From QHXW01 sp963768075 (GTDB lineage: Bacteria > Acidobacteriota > Terriglobia > Bryobacterales > Bryobacteraceae): a stretch of DNA of 64,000 nt. The position numbers and the translations under genes were made by a program. A model generated the notes under the pieces. It saw only the letters and a program-made list of their open reading frames with translations. It did not search any database and was not told where the DNA came from. Location of the stretch: positions 1,116,001 through 1,180,000 of the forward strand of contig CAVYHD010000033.1 of the NCBI GenBank assembly GCA_963768075.1. Direction: 5' to 3'. Of the stretch, positions 53,377 to 63,180 are shown in pieces. Position 1 is the first letter of the stretch. The number at the start of each line of letters is the position of its first letter.

Positions 53377-54777
53377 ATGAATAGAAGCACGCTTGCTTTG
53401 ATACTCGGCCTTATTTCTTTGCCCGTCCTTTCCCTCACCGCGCAAGCACAAAGCATCGTCAACGAGCAAGAGGCGCAATCTATTGCGACGGATGCCTACA
53501 TCTACTTCTACCCACTCGTCTTGATGGACATTAGTCGGAAGCAATTCACGAACATCCAGCCGGGGAAGGAATTTGGCAAAGGCCCGATGAACATGTTCGT
53601 GAACGTGCCAGAGTATCCGCCTGCCGATTTCAAAGGGGTCGTGCGCTCGAATTTCGACACGCTCTATTCAATAGCGTGGCTCGATCTAACCAAGGAACCG
53701 CAAGTCGTCTCGGCACCGGACGCGAACGGCCGGTTCTACCTGTTGCCGATGCTGGACATGTGGACGGACGTGTTCGCATCGCCGGGTTGGCGCACCACAG
53801 GAACGCAAGCGGGTAATTTCCTCGTCACGCCACCGGGCTGGAACGGAACAGCACCGGCAGGATTTGCGCAAATCGGAGCGCCCACTACCTACGTCTGGAT
53901 CATTGGCCGCACCAAGACTGACGGGCCGCCCGATTACGATGCGGTTCACAAAATTCAGGCCGGTTACAAGGTCACGCCACTTTCGCAATGGGGCAAGCCG
54001 CCCGTGCCGGTCGAAGTGAAGATCGATGCGAGCATCGACATGAAGACGCCGCCGAAAACACAGGTCGACACCATGAAGGGCGGCGATTTCTTCGCCTATG
54101 CGGCTGAGCTTCTCAAGCTGCAACCGCCGCACATCACCGATGAACCGATCATCGCACAGCTGAAGCGGATCGGCATCGAGCCGGGCAAGAGCTTCGATAT
54201 TGGCAAGGTCGATCCCACGGTGAAGCAGGCGCTAGAGAATGCCCCAGCGGCTGGGCAGAGCCTGATGGCATGGAAGTTGCCAACACTTGCCCGGGTTGCG
54301 AACTACTGGTCAATGAACACCGACACGATGGGTGTGTACGGCAATTATTATCTCAAGCGAGCCATTGTCGCACAGATTGGTCTCGGTGCGAACCTGCCGG
54401 AAGATGCGATCTACCCAATCAACCTCGCCGACGAAACCGGCAAGCCGCTCGACGGTGCGAGCAAATACATCATCCACTTCGACAAAGGCTCTACACCGCC
54501 GGTGAATGCCTTTTGGTCGCTCACGCTCTACGACAGTGACGGCTTTCAGGTTGCGAACAGCCTCAATCGCTTTGCGGTTAGCAGTTGGATGCCATTCAAA
54601 TATAATTCGGACGGCTCTCTCGACATTTACTTCCAGCACGAGAGTCCGGGGACGGACAAAGAGGCTAACTGGCTTCCCGCACCGAAGGGGCCGTTCAATT
54701 TGACGATGCGGCTGTACGGCCCGAAATCCGATGCGCTTACCGGCAAGTGGAACCCGCCGCCGATCACAAAAAATTAG
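53377..54777 (+). CDS. DUF1254/DUF1214 exported protein
   Basis: A 466-residue exported protein with both DUF1254 and DUF1214 domains. Signal: RSTLALILGLISLPVLSLTA, cleaved at AQA. DUF1254: ATDAYIYFYPLVLMDISRKQ, NMFVNVPEYPPADFKGVVRS, NFDTLYSIAWLDLTKEP, and GRFYLLPMLDMWTDVFASPG. DUF1214: VYGNYYLKRAIVAQIGLGAN, PPVNAFWSLTLYDSDGFQVA, and W-L-P-A-P-K-G-P-F near the end. The role of the family is unknown, though members have been linked to outer-envelope or hydrolase-like functions. Start at 53377 gives the signal directly. A strong hairpin follows. Confidence 0.9.
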   Translation: MNRSTLALILGLISLPVLSLTAQAQSIVNEQEAQSIATDAYIYFYPLVLMDISRKQFTNIQPGKEFGKGPMNMFVNVPEYPPADFKGVVRSNFDTLYSIAWLDLTKEPQVVSAPDANGRFYLLPMLDMWTDVFASPGWRTTGTQAGNFLVTPPGWNGTAPAGFAQIGAPTTYVWIIGRTKTDGPPDYDAVHKIQAGYKVTPLSQWGKPPVPVEVKIDASIDMKTPPKTQVDTMKGGDFFAYAAELLKLQPPHITDEPIIAQLKRIGIEPGKSFDIGKVDPTVKQALENAPAAGQSLMAWKLPTLARVANYWSMNTDTMGVYGNYYLKRAIVAQIGLGANLPEDAIYPINLADETGKPLDGASKYIIHFDKGSTPPVNAFWSLTLYDSDGFQVANSLNRFAVSSWMPFKYNSDGSLDIYFQHESPGTDKEANWLPAPKGPFNLTMRLYGPKSDALTGKWNPPPITKN

Positions 54778-54807
54778 GCCGCGTCGAACCTGATGGCTCA
54801 GTGAGAA

Positions 54808-54847
54808 TAACGCGAGCACCGACGAATACATGTCGGTGCTCGCGTTA
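54808..54847. terminator. 16-bp perfect hairpin after DUF1254 gene
   Basis: TAACGCGAGCACCGAC and its exact complement GTCGGTGCTCGCGTTA enclose an 8-base loop, 30 bp after the stop codon and 18 bp before the IS1182 end. The stem is unusually long and perfect. No T run follows. Confidence 0.65.
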
Positions 54848-54865
54848 TGCCAAACGTCGCCTTCT

Positions 54866-56387
54866 GGCCGATTCTGTTGAAAAACTTACTGGTTGAAACG
54901 GTGAAAGCTGACTGATTTAGTCCTGTTGAGAGAGGCAGGAGCTGAGTCGATGATGGGACCACGGCAAGTCGAACAGGGTGTGCTGTTCTACAACTTCTCG
55001 CTCGATGCGCATGTGCCGGCGGATCATTTGCTGAGGTCGATCGACCGCTTTGTCGAGCTGTCGGAACTGCGCCGCGAGTTGGCGCCGTTCTACAGCACGA
55101 TGGGTCGGCCATCGATTGATCCGGAACTGATGATCCGGATGCTGATCGTGGGCTACTGCTTCGGTATCCGCTCCGAGCGGCGCCTATGTGAGGAAGTCCA
55201 TCTCAATCTGGCGTACAGGTGGTTCTGCCGGCTCGGGCTTGACGGTGATGTGCCCGATCATTCCACCTTCTCGAAGAACCGGCATGGCCGTTTCCGCGAG
55301 AGCGATCTGCTCCGGCAAGTGTTTGAGACGGTCCTGCGGCGCTGCATTGGCGAGGGGCTGGTCGGCGGGGAAAGCTTTGCGGTCGACGCCAGCCTGATCA
55401 AGGCGGATGCCAATCGGCAGAACGGGATCGAGGGCGAGAAGGGGCTGCCGCCGGAAGCGACCGGCCGGGCGGTCAAAGAATATATGGCTGTGCTCGACGA
55501 CGCAGCCTTCGGCGCTGCAACCGATGTCGTGCCAAAGTTCGTCTCACCGGCCGATCCGGCGGCGCGATGGACCGGAGCCCATGGCGGACAAGCATTCTTC
55601 GCCTATTCGACCAACTACCTGATCGATGTCGACAACGCGATCATCGTTGATGTCGAAGCGACCACTGCGATCCGGCAGGCCGAGGTCCTGGCCGCAAAAC
55701 GCATGATAGAACGCTCGATCGATTGCTTCGATCTTTATCCCGCCCGCCTCCTGGGCGACAGCGCCTACGGCTCAGCCGAGATGCTCGGATGGCTGGTCTA
55801 CGAGCATGGCATCGAGCCACATGTGACCGTGTTCGATAAGTCCACACGCCAGGACGGCACCTTCTCACGCGAGGACTTCACCTACGACCCTGCCGGCGAC
55901 GTCTATTCTTGCCCCGCCGGCAAGATGCTAACCACGACTGGTTCACGTGTGGACGGAGCGACATTGCGTTACCGCGCGAGCAAGTATGACTGCGAAGCCT
56001 GCCGCCTAAAGCCCCGATGCTGTCCAAGGGAGCCTGCCCGCTACGTGCCGCGATCGATCTATGAAGGCGCCCGTGACATGGCACGCCAAATCGCAAGCTC
56101 GTGGGAAGGCCGCACCGCGCGACGACTGCGCAAGAAGATCGAAATGCTGTTCGCCCATCTAAAGCGCATTCTCAGGCTTGATCGGCTCAGACTAAGAGGG
56201 CCTAATGGTGCGCGCGATGAGTTCCTTCTCGCAGCAACCGCCCAAAACCTCCGAAAGCTGGCGAAGCTGATACCGATGCCAAGCCCTCACCCAGCCTGAA
56301 ACCATCAGCGGCTCGCAATCGATGGCCTTCGAATGGCCGGGCTGACTAATCTCAAATTACTCACGGACTTCTTCAACAAAATCGGCC
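54866..56387 (+). mobile_element. IS1182-family insertion sequence
   Basis: Ends are defined by inverted repeats: GGCCGATTCTGTTGAAAAAC on the left (from 54866) and the complement of GGCCGATTTTGTTGAAGAAG on the right (ending 56387). The element is about 1.5 kb and carries one transposase. I see no clear target duplication at these ends, so a neighbouring rearrangement or old insertion is possible. Confidence 0.8.
54950..56299 (+). CDS. IS1182-family transposase
   Basis: A 449-residue DDE transposase, intact. N-terminal DNA-binding region: VEQGVLFYNFSLDAHVPADH, LAPFYSTMGRPSIDPELMIR and CFGIRSERRLCEEVHLNLAY, typical of IS1182. Then FAVDASLIKADANRQNGIEG carries the first Asp; ARLLGDSAYGSAEMLGW carries the second; the last Glu is in KKIEMLFAHLKRILRLDRLR. 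A Cys-rich stretch lies before it (YDCEACRLKPRCCPREPARY). The ATG at 54950 follows a GAGTCG; the longer start at 54926 adds eight residues. Confidence 0.93.
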   Translation: MMGPRQVEQGVLFYNFSLDAHVPADHLLRSIDRFVELSELRRELAPFYSTMGRPSIDPELMIRMLIVGYCFGIRSERRLCEEVHLNLAYRWFCRLGLDGDVPDHSTFSKNRHGRFRESDLLRQVFETVLRRCIGEGLVGGESFAVDASLIKADANRQNGIEGEKGLPPEATGRAVKEYMAVLDDAAFGAATDVVPKFVSPADPAARWTGAHGGQAFFAYSTNYLIDVDNAIIVDVEATTAIRQAEVLAAKRMIERSIDCFDLYPARLLGDSAYGSAEMLGWLVYEHGIEPHVTVFDKSTRQDGTFSREDFTYDPAGDVYSCPAGKMLTTTGSRVDGATLRYRASKYDCEACRLKPRCCPREPARYVPRSIYEGARDMARQIASSWEGRTARRLRKKIEMLFAHLKRILRLDRLRLRGPNGARDEFLLAATAQNLRKLAKLIPMPSPHPA

Positions 56388-56552
56388 CGTCGCGTCATTT
56401 CGGCAACACGTGGAAGTCGATATCGGGCGCATAGATGGGGTAATCGGCCGGCGTTCTTGTGGATAGCTGAAGATTTTGGGTGCTGCGCTTCAGGCTGATG
56501 GTGAAACGAGGTCCGTGTGAACGGCCTCAAGCATCAGAAGGAGAAGCGCAGC

Positions 56553-57584
56553 ATGGACCATTTTGCTGGACTGGACGTATCGGTCAAGGAGACCAGCGTC
56601 TGCATTGTGGATGACACAGGCAGGATCGTTCGCGAGGTGAAGGTGGCGAGCGAGCCGGAAGCATTGTTGACGGTGCTGAAGAGCGCTTCCTACCGCTTCA
56701 AGCGAATTGGATTGGAAGCTGGACCGCTGTCGCAATGGCTGTTCGGCGCTCTGGCCGAAGGAGAGTTACCTGTGGTCTGTGTCGAGACGCGGCACATGCA
56801 GGCGGTGCTGAAGGCGCAGATCAACAAGACGGACCGCAACGATGCGCGCGGCATCGCGCAGATGATACGGGTGGGGCTTTACCGTCCGGTGCATGTGAAG
56901 ACGTTACGCAGTCAGAAACTGCGAATGCTGCTGACCCATCGCAAGCTTTTGCAGTCGAAGGCGATCGCCATCGAGAACGATCTGCGCGGTACTTTGCGTA
57001 ACTTCGGCCTCAAGGTCGGAATGGTCGGCAAGGTGAAGTTCGAGGCCCGCATCAAGGAGCTGGTCGAGACCTTGCCCGACCTAGCTGTGCTGGTCGAACC
57101 GCTGCTGGTCGTCCGGCGGGCATTACGCGAGCAGTTCGTCATCCTGCATCGCCGGTTGCTGGCCGTCGTGCGGGACGATGAAGTGTGCCGGCGCCTGATG
57201 ACGACCCGGGTGTCGGCCCCGTTGTGGCGCTGACCTATCGCGCCACCGTCGACATTCCGGCTCGCTTCCGTAAATCGAAGTCCGTCGGGGCGGTGTTTGG
57301 GCTGACGTGCGCCAAGTATCAATCGGGCGAGGTGGATTGGGACGGCAGAATATCGCGCTGTGGAGATGAGATGATGCGGACGATGCTCTACGAAGCAGCT
57401 CAGGCTATGATGCGTTCCAAGAAATGGTCCTGGCTCAAGGCCTGGGCGATGCAGATCGTCAGGCGCCGCGGGACGAAGAAGGCAATCGTCGCTGGCGCGT
57501 CGGTTGGCCGTAATCATGCACCGCATATGGGTTGACGGCACCGAGTTCCGCTGGACCCGGGAACAAGCCGCGGCCGCAGCATGA
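56553..57584 (+). pseudogene. IS110-family transposase, two single-base deletions
   Basis: A transposase of the IS110 family with the DEDD-type N-terminal catalytic domain and a C-terminal Tnp20 domain. N-part: MDHFAGLDVSVKETSVCIVD, RIGLEAGPLSQWLFGAL, ETRHMQAVLKAQINKTDRND. The frame breaks near 57205 by one missing base and continues PGVGPVVALTYRATVDIPAR and FGLTCAKYQSGEVDWDGRIS. A second missing base near 57493 leads to ARRLAVIMHRIWVDGTEFRW and the stop at 57582. The restored protein has about 344 residues. It immediately follows the IS1182 copy and is followed by the second IS110-family element. Confidence 0.88.
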
Positions 57585-57857
57585 AAACCACGCGGGATCA
57601 AATCCAATAGGAGAAAACTCGAGCTCCACCGAGCGGTGGAATAATGTCCCTCGCGGGAAAGATGGATGAGGTGAGTTCGCATGTCCGCTTGGACCTGCCG
57701 TTCGTGAGACGGCAAGGCCGTGGCATAGATTGTTCCACCTCGTTCTCGAATCCCATGATGGAAGGGCCTTGGCGCCAATTCCGAAGAGAAGCACGAGCCC
57801 GTGAGAGACATCGACACTGTACTGGTGGCGGATAGTCTGAAAGTGCTTGACCCCAAT

Positions 57858-58110
57858 GTATGGACCCGCCGTGCGTTGCAAGAGAAAGCCGTGAGGCTGG
57901 GGTGTACGGTCTTGCACCAATGTATCAGGCCTCGAATGGGAGCTCGTGCTCCGGACCATCATGGAAATCCGCACGCGTCCGACCTCATTAACGGCCATGC
58001 CTCGAAGGGCTCTTGGGGTCATCAGTTCTCGGGTGCGCTGGAAAGACCATTTCTCCATCTCTTCTGCTTCTCTCGCAGACCTCGGTGGGAAAAAGATCGG
58101 GGTCTACATT
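57858..58110 (-). ncRNA. Conserved non-coding end of an IS110-family element (bridge-RNA candidate), copy 1
   Basis: Directly downstream of the 58195-59259 transposase (85 bp after the stop) lies about 250 bp that aligns with 63181-63430, the same position in the third IS110-family copy. Identical stretches include TGTATGGACC, CGTTGCAAG, CATCATGGA, TTTCTCCATCTC and CGCAGACCTCGG. Neither copy has a protein frame in common. In the IS1111 group of IS110 elements the guide (bridge) RNA is encoded after the transposase gene, so this is where it is expected. Confidence 0.5.
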
Positions 58111-58194
58111 GCGTTTCTCCTTGTGTTGAGCAGTTTTTTGGTTTGACCGGTGGCCGTTGCATCGTCCTTGACGATGACCAGCATAACGGCAAAC

Positions 58195-59259
58195 TCAACC
58201 GGCTTGGGGCGCGGTGCTCATCGATCTGACCTCGAAGTTACGACCGCCATGGAGAACGCCCCAGGCGATGCGAGCTATTTTGTTGGCGAGCGCAATCGCT
58301 AGCTTGAACCGATTGAGCCGGCGAGCTGCAGCCTCGATCCAGGATTTGAGGCCATGCTTCTCCCAGCTCTGTGGGCGCAGGAGGACGGCACGGGCTGCCT
58401 GGACGAACAGCATCCGCAAGTAGCGATTGCCGCGTTTGGAGATCGGCCCGAGGACGGTGCGCCCGCCGGTTGACATCTGTCGCGGCACGAGACCGAGCCA
58501 AGCGCCGAAATCTCTGCCCTTGGAGAATACGTCGCCGCTGCCGATCGCGGCGACTGTTGCGGTCGAGATGATCGGGCCAATGCCCGGCACCGTCATGAGG
58601 CGCTTGGCACCATCATCCTGCTCGGACAACGTCTCGATCTCGTTCGACACGGTCGCGATGCGAGTATCGAGATAGCGCCAGTCCGTACAAAGGTCCTCGA
58701 TCATGTGGATCATGCGGGGCGACAGCTTGTCGGTCATGGCGAGAACATTGGGCATCGCGGTGCGCAGCGCCCGCAGCCCCTGGCGCACCGCAATGCCGCG
58801 CTCGAGCAGGAAGGCGCGGATCTGGTTGATCACGCTGGTGCGCTGGCAAACTAGCCGTTCGCGCACGCGATGCAGCCCCTGAAGATCAAGTTGTTCGACC
58901 GTTTTGATGGCGACAAACTTCATGGTGGGACGCAGCACCGCCTCGGCAATCGCTTCCGCGTCGCGGAAGTCGTTCTTCTGTCCCTTCGAATACGGCCGGA
59001 CATACCGGGCAGGCATCAGCCGCGCATCGTGGCCGAGCGCCTTGAGTTGCCAACTCAGGTGATGCGCCCCGACGCGCGCCTCCATGCCGATGAGGCAAGG
59101 CAGCATGTTGGCGAGCCGAGTGTCGACCTGGCTGCGCGACAACTTCTGGCGCAGGGCGATGGCGCCGATCTTGTCGAAGCCGACGAGGTGGAACGTGTTC
59201 TTGCCGATGTCGATGCCGATTGTCGCAACGGCTTCAAGGCCGGTGGTCTTGCGTGGCAT
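58195..59259 (-). CDS. IS110-family transposase (IS1111-like)
   Basis: An intact 354-residue transposase. DEDD domain: EAVATIGIDIGKNTFHLVGF, CLIGMEARVGAHHLSWQLKA, YVRPYSKGQKNDFRDAEAIA, with the Asp/Glu residues in place. C-terminal Tnp20 domain: KRLMTVPGIGPIISTATVAA, ARGRDFGAWLGLVP-like GRDFGAWLGLVPRQMSTGGR, ISKRGNRYLRMLFVQAARAV, with the catalytic Ser region. The ATG at 59259 is the likely start; the longer frame reaches 59319. The element seems to occupy about 57853 to 59430; its ends lack clear inverted repeats, as usual. Confidence 0.92.
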   Translation of the reverse strand: MPRKTTGLEAVATIGIDIGKNTFHLVGFDKIGAIALRQKLSRSQVDTRLANMLPCLIGMEARVGAHHLSWQLKALGHDARLMPARYVRPYSKGQKNDFRDAEAIAEAVLRPTMKFVAIKTVEQLDLQGLHRVRERLVCQRTSVINQIRAFLLERGIAVRQGLRALRTAMPNVLAMTDKLSPRMIHMIEDLCTDWRYLDTRIATVSNEIETLSEQDDGAKRLMTVPGIGPIISTATVAAIGSGDVFSKGRDFGAWLGLVPRQMSTGGRTVLGPISKRGNRYLRMLFVQAARAVLLRPQSWEKHGLKSWIEAAARRLNRFKLAIALANKIARIAWGVLHGGRNFEVRSMSTAPQAG

Positions 59260-59396
59260 GGGATGCTCCTGGTGTTGGCAGCCCCCTGCCAGCTTCGTCG
59301 CTGGGCGGGGCAGGAACACGGCGGGTCCATCCCATTAACGGCCGATTAGAGAAGCGGACATTGCTAGACCTGCCGCTGGTTTCCACCCGGTCGCGG

Positions 59397-59414
59397 ATGA
59401 CCCAAACGGGTCAT
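59397..59414. repeat. Hairpin ATGACCC-AAAC-GGGTCAT
   Basis: A perfect 7-bp stem with 4-base loop about 140 bp upstream of the transposase start, near the presumed upstream end of the element. Confidence 0.35.
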
Positions 59415-59496
59415 TGGGCTCGCCGTTAGACCTAAGGTGGGAGTGACCGGTGTTGATCCAAACCGTGACTTTCGTCTGCTGATTTGGCCTTGGGCG

Positions 59497-61130
59497 CTAT
59501 TCGGGCACGCCACCTTTCGCCAGGCCTTGAGACCAGCCGTTCACGACCTCCGGCCGCGCGAACGCGGACAAAAATGCTGTCATAGGCCCGATGCGGAAGG
59601 TTGGTTCTAGTTCCAGCAGTCGCCGAGCCACTATTTTCGCTTCGTCGATCCGGCCTGCCATGGCGAGCGCCGCCGCCTGCGCGGCGTACAGTGTGCTGAA
59701 GCGGGGATTGGCCTGCACGGCGTTTGCAAAGAAGGCGGCTGCTTCGTCGTAGCGCTGGTCGCGGACGCGGACGTTCCCCAGGGCGAGATAGGAGTGGAAG
59801 CTGTGGGGATCGAACGGGCTCAGTCGCAGGGCGCGATATGCATAATCTTCGGCAATTGCCGGATCGCCGCTCCAGCCGTGGATCAGCGCGCCGAAATAGA
59901 GCCCCGTCGCGTTGGAGCTGTTGAGCGAGAGCGCGCGAGCGATCGCGCCCGACGCCGCCGCGAAATCATGGCCTAGATGCAAGAGGACCAAGCTCGCGGT
60001 GGCAAGCGCCGTCGCATCGTCGGCGCCGTGCACCAGCGCGGCGCGCGCATGACGTAATGCCTCGACGGCGTCGGCCTCGTTAAAGCCGCCCCGCACAACG
60101 CGCATCTCCAGGGCCCATGCCATTAGCGCATGAGCTGGCGCGTAGCTGGGATCTAGCTTGAGAGCCTCCGTGAGAAGATCCATGCCGGTGTCGGCGTCTT
60201 CGGGCATGACCGAATGGAAATGAGGTAGAGCGCGAAGATAGAGATCGTAGGCATCGAGGTTCTCGGGCCGCTTGCGCCGCGCGCGCTCGATCTCGGCTCG
60301 TCGAAGACTAGGCTCGATGATGCCGACCACGGCGTCGGCTCGCGACCGACCCGACGGATGTCTGGTGACTTACCCTTGTAGGCGAAGCTCGAATTGCGCG
60401 CGGTCACGAATAGCCAAATGATCCGCGACAAGCCGGTGATGATGTCTTCCACCATGCCGTCGGCGAAGTAATCCTGCTCTGGATCGCCGCTCATATTTTG
60501 GAACGGCAGCACGGCGATCGAGGGCTTATCGGGCAGCGCCAGTTGCGCCGACAGCTTTTCTGGCGCCGCCGGCTCAGCTTGCGGAACCGGCGTCGCCTGG
60601 GTGGGGACGCCGACTTGGAGCGAGTAAACCCGGACCGGCTCGGCGATGTTCTTGAGCTGGGTTTCGCCGAGATCGCTGACCGCGAGATCGAGCCTCGCTC
60701 TTACCTGACGATAGGCGTCTTCCGAAAGACAGATCGCGCCCGGCTTGGCAATCCCTTCCAATCGCGCGGCGATATTGACCCCGTCGCCCATTAGGTCTCC
60801 ATCGCTCTCCTCGACCACATCGCCGAGATGGACGCCGACGCGGAACTCGATGCGGCGCTCGGGAGGAAGGCCGGCGTTACGCTCGATCATCCCGTTCTGC
60901 ACCTCGATGGCACAGCGCACGGCGTCGACCACACTGCGGAACTCAATAGAACTCCCGTCGCCGGTGCGTTTTACCACGCGCCCGTTATGCACGGCCACTG
61001 TAGGATCGATCAGATCGCTCCGGAGCGCTCGCAGCCGCGCCAGTGTGCGATCCTCGTCCGTGGCGGCAAGCCGGCTGTATCCGACCACATCGGTTGCGAG
61101 AATCGCGGCGAGCTTCCGGGTCTCGGTCAT
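59497..61130 (-). pseudogene. Class III adenylate cyclase with TPR repeats, internal deletion
   Basis: A rhizobial-type cyclase. The catalytic domain is whole: KLAAILATDVVGYSRLAATD, VVKRTGDGSSIEFRSVVDAV, HLGDVVEESDGDLMGDGVNI and AARLEGIAKPGAICLSEDAY. The linker has LPDKPSIAVLPFQNMSGDPE, DYFADGMVEDIITGLSRI and the start of the CadC-like domain AYKGKSPDIRRVGRE. After that the expected continuation (about 60 residues including VRYVLEGSVR) is missing. The text resumes in another frame at VVGIIEPSLRRAEIERARRK and runs through TPR-like repeats to 59497. The junction is near 60340. An out-of-frame deletion makes the product stop at 60153. The catalytic part could still be made. Confidence 0.85.
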
Positions 61131-61502
61131 AAAGTCCTTTCGCCAAAATCCGGCGCGACGGCGAGTTTATGCCCGCCGAAATGTAGAGAAGGAAGGATAT
61201 CACGCCTTAATACCAGGTTCTGTGACCTGTTTCACGGTGCTCCGAGCTGTCGGGGAATATCTCCTGTTGGCCCTTAGCGACCTTTCGCAGCGATGCAAAG
61301 CCACGTCCGATCTTGGAGCAACAGCCGACATCGGGCGGCCCTATAGGCTCGATGGGTCGGTAGCTCTTGACCCACAAGAGACATCGGGCGGTCAGGTTCT
61401 TTGCAGCGCAACTTGAGGCCCGAGTGCGACACCTGGCGCAAGAGCACCGCGAGCGCCGACCCTAGCGGCGCGTCGCGGACTTGATTGTCGGCCTTCAGGC
61501 TT
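61131..61502. other. Intergenic region, cyclase / receptor
   Basis: Promoter side of the cyclase gene. GACATCGGGCGG occurs twice, near 61329 and 61380, with GACCCACAAGAG between. No gene seen. Confidence 0.4.
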
Positions 61503-62921
61503 TTACGCCGCCACCGTTCCCAGAAACGCCTCGACTTCGCCGCGCAGCCGGGCCGTCGCTTGGTCGACGTGGTCGGAGGCGGCCAGTACTGTTTCAGCGG
61601 AGGTGCGCGTCTTAGTGGCACCGCCGGCGACGTCGCCGAACACCGCGACCACGGCCTTACTTCCGTCGGCGGCACTGGCGACGTTCAGGGAGATTTCTCC
61701 AGTTGCCAATTCCTGCTCAGCGATAGCGGCGACAACTTCGGAAGTGTTGGCGTTGATCTCCTGCATGCGCTGCGTAATCGCGCGGATCGCGGTAACCGCA
61801 CCAGCTGTGGACGCTTGGACCGATGCAATTTCCTGCGTAATTTCTTCGGTCGCCTTCGCGGTCTGCACTGCCAGCAACTTCACCTCCGAAGCGACCACCG
61901 CAAAGCCGCGTCCGGCGCTGCCGGCGCGCGCCGCCTCTATGGTCGCGTTGAGCGCCAGAAGATTGGTCTGTTCGGCAATGTCCTGAATGAGCTTCACGAC
62001 CTCGCCGATGCGTTGCGCTACACTCGCGAGGGCGGCGATGTCGTCATTTGTAATGGTTGCGACACTCGCAGCGTCGCGAACGATTTCGTTGGTCTGCACG
62101 AGCTGCCGGCTGATATGCGTGATCGATTGGGACAACTGCTCGGCGGCCGCGGCGGCGGTTGCAACGTTTGCCGAGGCTTCGTTGGACCGCTGCACCGCGC
62201 CTTCGGCCCGTTGCAGGGTGTGGTTTGATATCGCCAGCGTCGCTTCGGCAGCCGTCCGCATCGCTGCAGTGCTCTTTCCCATCGTCACCAGCATGCTTTC
62301 AACGCGGGCGCGGAAGGCCGCAATCACAGAGTCGCGCTGACGCAATAAATCACGCTCCTTCTCGGCGGCGCGCTGTTGCGTCACGTCGTGATGCGTTGAC
62401 ACCCAACCGCCGCCCGCCAGTGGGCGAAATATCATAGTGATGGCACGGCCATCTCTTTGGTCAAAGGTTTGTTCCTCCGCGCGGCCCTCCGCGACTTTCT
62501 TCAGGCAATCGGCGACGTATTGGTCGGGATCGCCACGGAATGAGCCCGCCTTGGCACGGGCGGCAAGTATATCGCGTAGCCGGTTACCGGGCCGAAAGTA
62601 TTCGCGCGGTAGTTGCGAGATCTCGACGTAACGCTCGTTACAGAGGACGAGGCGGCCTTCGCCATCAAAGAAAGTCAGTCCCTGCGTCATGTTGTTAATG
62701 GCCACACGAAATTGCCAGTTGTACCGACGTTCTTCTACGACCGCGATGACAAGGCCGAGCACCAAGCCGCCAAGCGCGAGCATCATCGATATGGCGATGT
62801 TTGCCGGTACAGCCGCATTTTCGAGGCCGCACAGGCGAAACCCCGCGATGCCGACTAGGAAACCGGCACCGCTGAGCGAGACGATAGGCGCCCACCGCCG
62901 AATCTCTTTAGCCAAAACCAA
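61503..62921 (-). CDS. Methyl-accepting chemotaxis-type receptor with PAS domain
   Basis: A 472-residue receptor. Two hydrophobic segments at about 12-30 (APIVSLSGAGFLVGIAGF) and 40-62 (NIAISMMLALGGLVLGLVIA) anchor it with almost no periplasmic part. A PAS domain follows (INNMTQGLTFFDGEGRLVLC, NERYVEISQLPREYF) and a short PAC end (GGWVSTHHDVTQQRAAEKER). The signalling domain has VKLIQDIAEQTNLLALNATI, EAARAGSAGRGFAVVASEVK, the hairpin tip that binds CheW and CheA. The length of the coiled coil is short. It senses an internal or membrane signal. No che genes are nearby. The frame is intact. Confidence 0.9.
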   Translation of the reverse strand: MVLAKEIRRWAPIVSLSGAGFLVGIAGFRLCGLENAAVPANIAISMMLALGGLVLGLVIAVVEERRYNWQFRVAINNMTQGLTFFDGEGRLVLCNERYVEISQLPREYFRPGNRLRDILAARAKAGSFRGDPDQYVADCLKKVAEGRAEEQTFDQRDGRAITMIFRPLAGGGWVSTHHDVTQQRAAEKERDLLRQRDSVIAAFRARVESMLVTMGKSTAAMRTAAEATLAISNHTLQRAEGAVQRSNEASANVATAAAAAEQLSQSITHISRQLVQTNEIVRDAASVATITNDDIAALASVAQRIGEVVKLIQDIAEQTNLLALNATIEAARAGSAGRGFAVVASEVKLLAVQTAKATEEITQEIASVQASTAGAVTAIRAITQRMQEINANTSEVVAAIAEQELATGEISLNVASAADGSKAVVAVFGDVAGGATKTRTSAETVLAASDHVDQATARLRGEVEAFLGTVAA

Positions 62922-63180
62922 GGTCCTCCAAGCATTTGATGGCGCCCGCCTAAATCAGCGAAAGTTAACCGCCCGCCGTTGCTTCGTGGTTAACAAAGGG
63001 ATCCTCTGCGCCGCAAGATGCGGCTACAACGCCGCAGCGACTATTGGTAAGCTTTAGAGTGCCGGTTTACGGTCGGGAGGACTTCCGATGCTGCCCTCTG
63101 CTGCTCCCACGGTGTCTCGCTTCGCTGTCGTGCTAGTTGGCCCGTGATCGCGCGGCTTATGTTGGGCGGCGTGGCCCATC
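62922..63180. other. Gap between receptor and third IS110-family element
   Basis: Holds the receptor promoter. GCCGCA-AGA-TGCGGC is a short perfect hairpin near 63011. No gene seen. Confidence 0.4.

Noticed and set aside
57200..57500. Programmed frameshifting in the IS110 transposase
   Set aside because: IS110-family transposases are normally encoded in one frame and there are two breaks without a slippery heptamer; single-base deletions fit better.
57740..57765. A tRNA-like TTCTCGAATCCC string
   Set aside because: Only the T-arm-like part is present; no acceptor or anticodon stem pairs around it.
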